Positions 6,193-7,745 of a stretch of 7,745 bases of DNA are shown here, in pieces. The DNA comes from Gemmatimonadota bacterium. Its GTDB lineage: Bacteria; Orphanbacterota; Orphanbacteria; Orphanbacterales; Orphanbacteraceae. Where the stretch lies: the NCBI GenBank assembly GCA_013002425.1, contig JABDJQ010000373.1, positions 1 to 7,745 on the forward strand, read 5' to 3'. The position numbers and the translations under genes were made by a program. Under the pieces are notes generated by a model, which did not search any database, was not told the DNA's origin, and saw nothing but the letters and a program-made list of their open reading frames with translations. How positions within the stretch are numbered: position 1 is the stretch's first letter; each line of letters starts with the position of its first letter.

Positions 6193-7745
6193 ATGACCGC
6201 GAATCTCACTCGTACGATCTCTCTCCTTCTCATCACGGGCGCGCTCGGGGTCGGCTCCGTCGGCTGCGCCGTGCGACCGGCTCCTCCGATTCCTCCCCCG
6301 GTCCCCGCCCCCATCGAGTTCATCGAGGAAGATACGCCGAGCGCCCGCACGACCGAACTCCTGAGTGAAGCGGAAGACCTCTACGAGTACGCGCTCGATC
6401 ACTACCGCTCCGGGCTCTGGGAGCGGGCGGGTGAGATCTTCGAGGAGACCGTGCATCTGATCGACCGGAACACGCTGGCAACCGAAGGGACCGTTCGCGG
6501 CATGCGCGCCGCCTCACTGCTGCGCGCGAAATCCATCTACTACCGTGATCGCTGCTCCGTGCAGGCGGCGGAGAACGACGTGCCGCCCGAACCGGTCGCG
6601 GCGCAGGAAGTCGTCTCGACGTTTCCGATCGACGATCACATCCGGGTCGACCACTGGAAGGCCTACTTCGAAGGCAGGGGGCGCGAAGGGATGGCGCGCT
6701 GGCTGCGCAGAACCGGGAAGTACCGGGACCTCTTCGAACAGACGCTGCTCGACTACAACCTGCCGCGAGAACTCTTTTATGTTTCGATGATCGAGTCGGG
6801 CCTGAACCCGAACGCCTATTCGCGCGCGCACGCCGTGGGAGCATGGCAGTTCATCAGCAGTACGGGCCGGCTTTACGGTCTCAAGAGCGACTGGTGGTTC
6901 GACGATCGCCGCGATCCCGAACGCTCGTGCCGGGCGGCCGCCGAACACCTGAAAGACCTTTATGAAGTTTTCGGCGACTGGTACCTCGTTCTCGCGGCAT
7001 ACAACTGCGGGCAGGCCCGCGTGAAACGCGAAATGCGGCGGAGCAACTCGTCCGATTTCTGGGACCTCGACCGGCTGCCGAGACAGACGCGTGACTACGT
7101 GCCGAAATTCCTGGCCGCCCACGCTATCGGGGAGAACCCGGAAGCGCACGGTTTCTACGTGACGCCCGAGCCGCCTCTCGTCTACGAGACGATCGAGGTC
7201 GAGGGGACCGTCAGCCTGGAGGCCGTCGCCCATTGCGCCGGCGCGTCGCTCGACGAAATCGAAACTCTCAATCCCGCCGTGCGCCGTCGCGTGACGCCGC
7301 CGACCAGGGACCGGTTCTATCTGCACCTTCCCGAAGGAACGTCCGACCGCGTGGCGGGATGTCTGGACGGACTCCCGAAGGAACAGCGCGTAACGTGGCA
7401 GGAGTACCGCGTGCGCGTCGGCGACACGATCTCCGAGATCGCGGACAAGTTCGGCACGAGTATCACCGCGATCGCGGATATCAACAAACTGCGCAGCCGC
7501 CACAGGATCCGCGTCGGCCAGAAGCTGCTGATTCCGAAGCGCGTCGCCATGTCGGTGCCACCGTTCGCCATCGCCGCGGCGGAACCGTCGCCGGCCGACC
7601 GGAGCGTGATCGAGTCGCAGGAACGGAAAAGCGCCGCGGCGGCAGCGGGCACGCGTCGCGTGACGCATCGAGTGCGAAGCGGTGACACCCTTTCGGAAAT
7701 CGCGGCGCAATACAATGTGAATGTAAGCTCGATCAAGGAGTGGAA
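6193..7745 (+). CDS. mltD: MltD-type membrane-bound lytic murein transglycosylase with LysM domains, C-terminus beyond window
   Basis: 517 codons are seen and the frame is open at the right edge. The N-terminus is a signal peptide ending GSVGC (Cys25), a probable lipoprotein site although position -3 is Ser. A proline-rich linker (30-40) and a helical region (55-125) follow. The SLT catalytic domain (about 180-310) cleaves the MurNAc-GlcNAc bond of peptidoglycan to leave 1,6-anhydroMurNAc. It shows the catalytic Glu201 in MIESGLNP, GAWQF (216-220), AAYNCG (268-273), and the MltD-like TRDYVPKFLAA (299-309). Downstream is a degenerate LysM-like unit (332-379, with LNPAVRRRVTPP). A clear LysM follows at 404-448 (YRVRVGDTISEIA through GQKLLIPK), and a second begins at 491 (HRVRSGDTLSEIAAQY) and is cut by the edge. 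LysM domains bind the glycan. The neighbouring sulfatase-fold lipoprotein 33 nt upstream suggests a shared envelope-remodelling operon. The family is E. coli MltD-like. The helical insert before the SLT domain looks longer than typical, which I cannot measure here. Confidence 0.93.
   Translation, partial: MTANLTRTISLLLITGALGVGSVGCAVRPAPPIPPPVPAPIEFIEEDTPSARTTELLSEAEDLYEYALDHYRSGLWERAGEIFEETVHLIDRNTLATEGTVRGMRAASLLRAKSIYYRDRCSVQAAENDVPPEPVAAQEVVSTFPIDDHIRVDHWKAYFEGRGREGMARWLRRTGKYRDLFEQTLLDYNLPRELFYVSMIESGLNPNAYSRAHAVGAWQFISSTGRLYGLKSDWWFDDRRDPERSCRAAAEHLKDLYEVFGDWYLVLAAYNCGQARVKREMRRSNSSDFWDLDRLPRQTRDYVPKFLAAHAIGENPEAHGFYVTPEPPLVYETIEVEGTVSLEAVAHCAGASLDEIETLNPAVRRRVTPPTRDRFYLHLPEGTSDRVAGCLDGLPKEQRVTWQEYRVRVGDTISEIADKFGTSITAIADINKLRSRHRIRVGQKLLIPKRVAMSVPPFAIAAAEPSPADRSVIESQERKSAAAAAGTRRVTHRVRSGDTLSEIAAQYNVNVSSIKEW

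Noticed and set aside
6514..7710. Minus-strand open frame of 398 codons opposite mltD
   Set aside because: The plus strand encodes unmistakable SLT and LysM motifs here, and the antisense product is Arg-rich with no recognisable fold.

Overview
The window is GC-rich and encodes envelope and secreted proteins of a diderm (Gram-negative type) bacterium. Evidence for this is two probable lipoproteins, a MltD-type lytic transglycosylase, Sec-secreted proteins and a periplasm-facing GT-C glycosyltransferase. The mix of TPR fusions, parallel beta-helix proteins and a Cys/Trp-rich secreted protein recalls uncultured phyla such as Candidatus Eisenbacteria or Krumholzibacteriota. That placement is an impression from protein style and is not proven by any marker in the window.

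Left block, minus strand. A GT39-like membrane glycosyltransferase with a C-terminal TPR domain (757-2724, probably starting further out near 2763) is followed after a short gap by a secreted parallel beta-helix protein (TTG start at 683, C-terminus beyond the left edge). The two are probably co-transcribed.

Middle. A roughly 570-base intergenic region (2764-3334) separates the divergent blocks. It carries several inverted repeats, a plausible sigma70-like promoter near 3153-3182 and a structured leader of about 145 nt. This leads into a 240-residue secreted protein with 12 cysteines (3335-4057). That gene has a near-complete Shine-Dalgarno, a codon choice unlike its neighbours and a textbook terminator with a TTCG loop, which together suggest a highly expressed single-gene unit.

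Right block, plus strand. A probable lipoprotein with an alkaline-phosphatase/sulfatase-superfamily domain plus TPRs (4219-6159) is followed 33 nt later by a MltD-type lytic murein transglycosylase with LysM domains (6193 to the right edge, incomplete). A TACAAT box ends 7 nt before the first ATG, with no Shine-Dalgarno, which suggests a leaderless transcript.

Overall this is cell-envelope housekeeping and surface biology. I found no mobile element, CRISPR array, tRNA or rRNA, and no clear multi-gene novel system. The most interesting items are the unrecognised Cys-rich secreted protein with its leader, the apparent leaderless start, and the glycosyltransferase gene whose strong ribosome-binding site points at an ATC codon.
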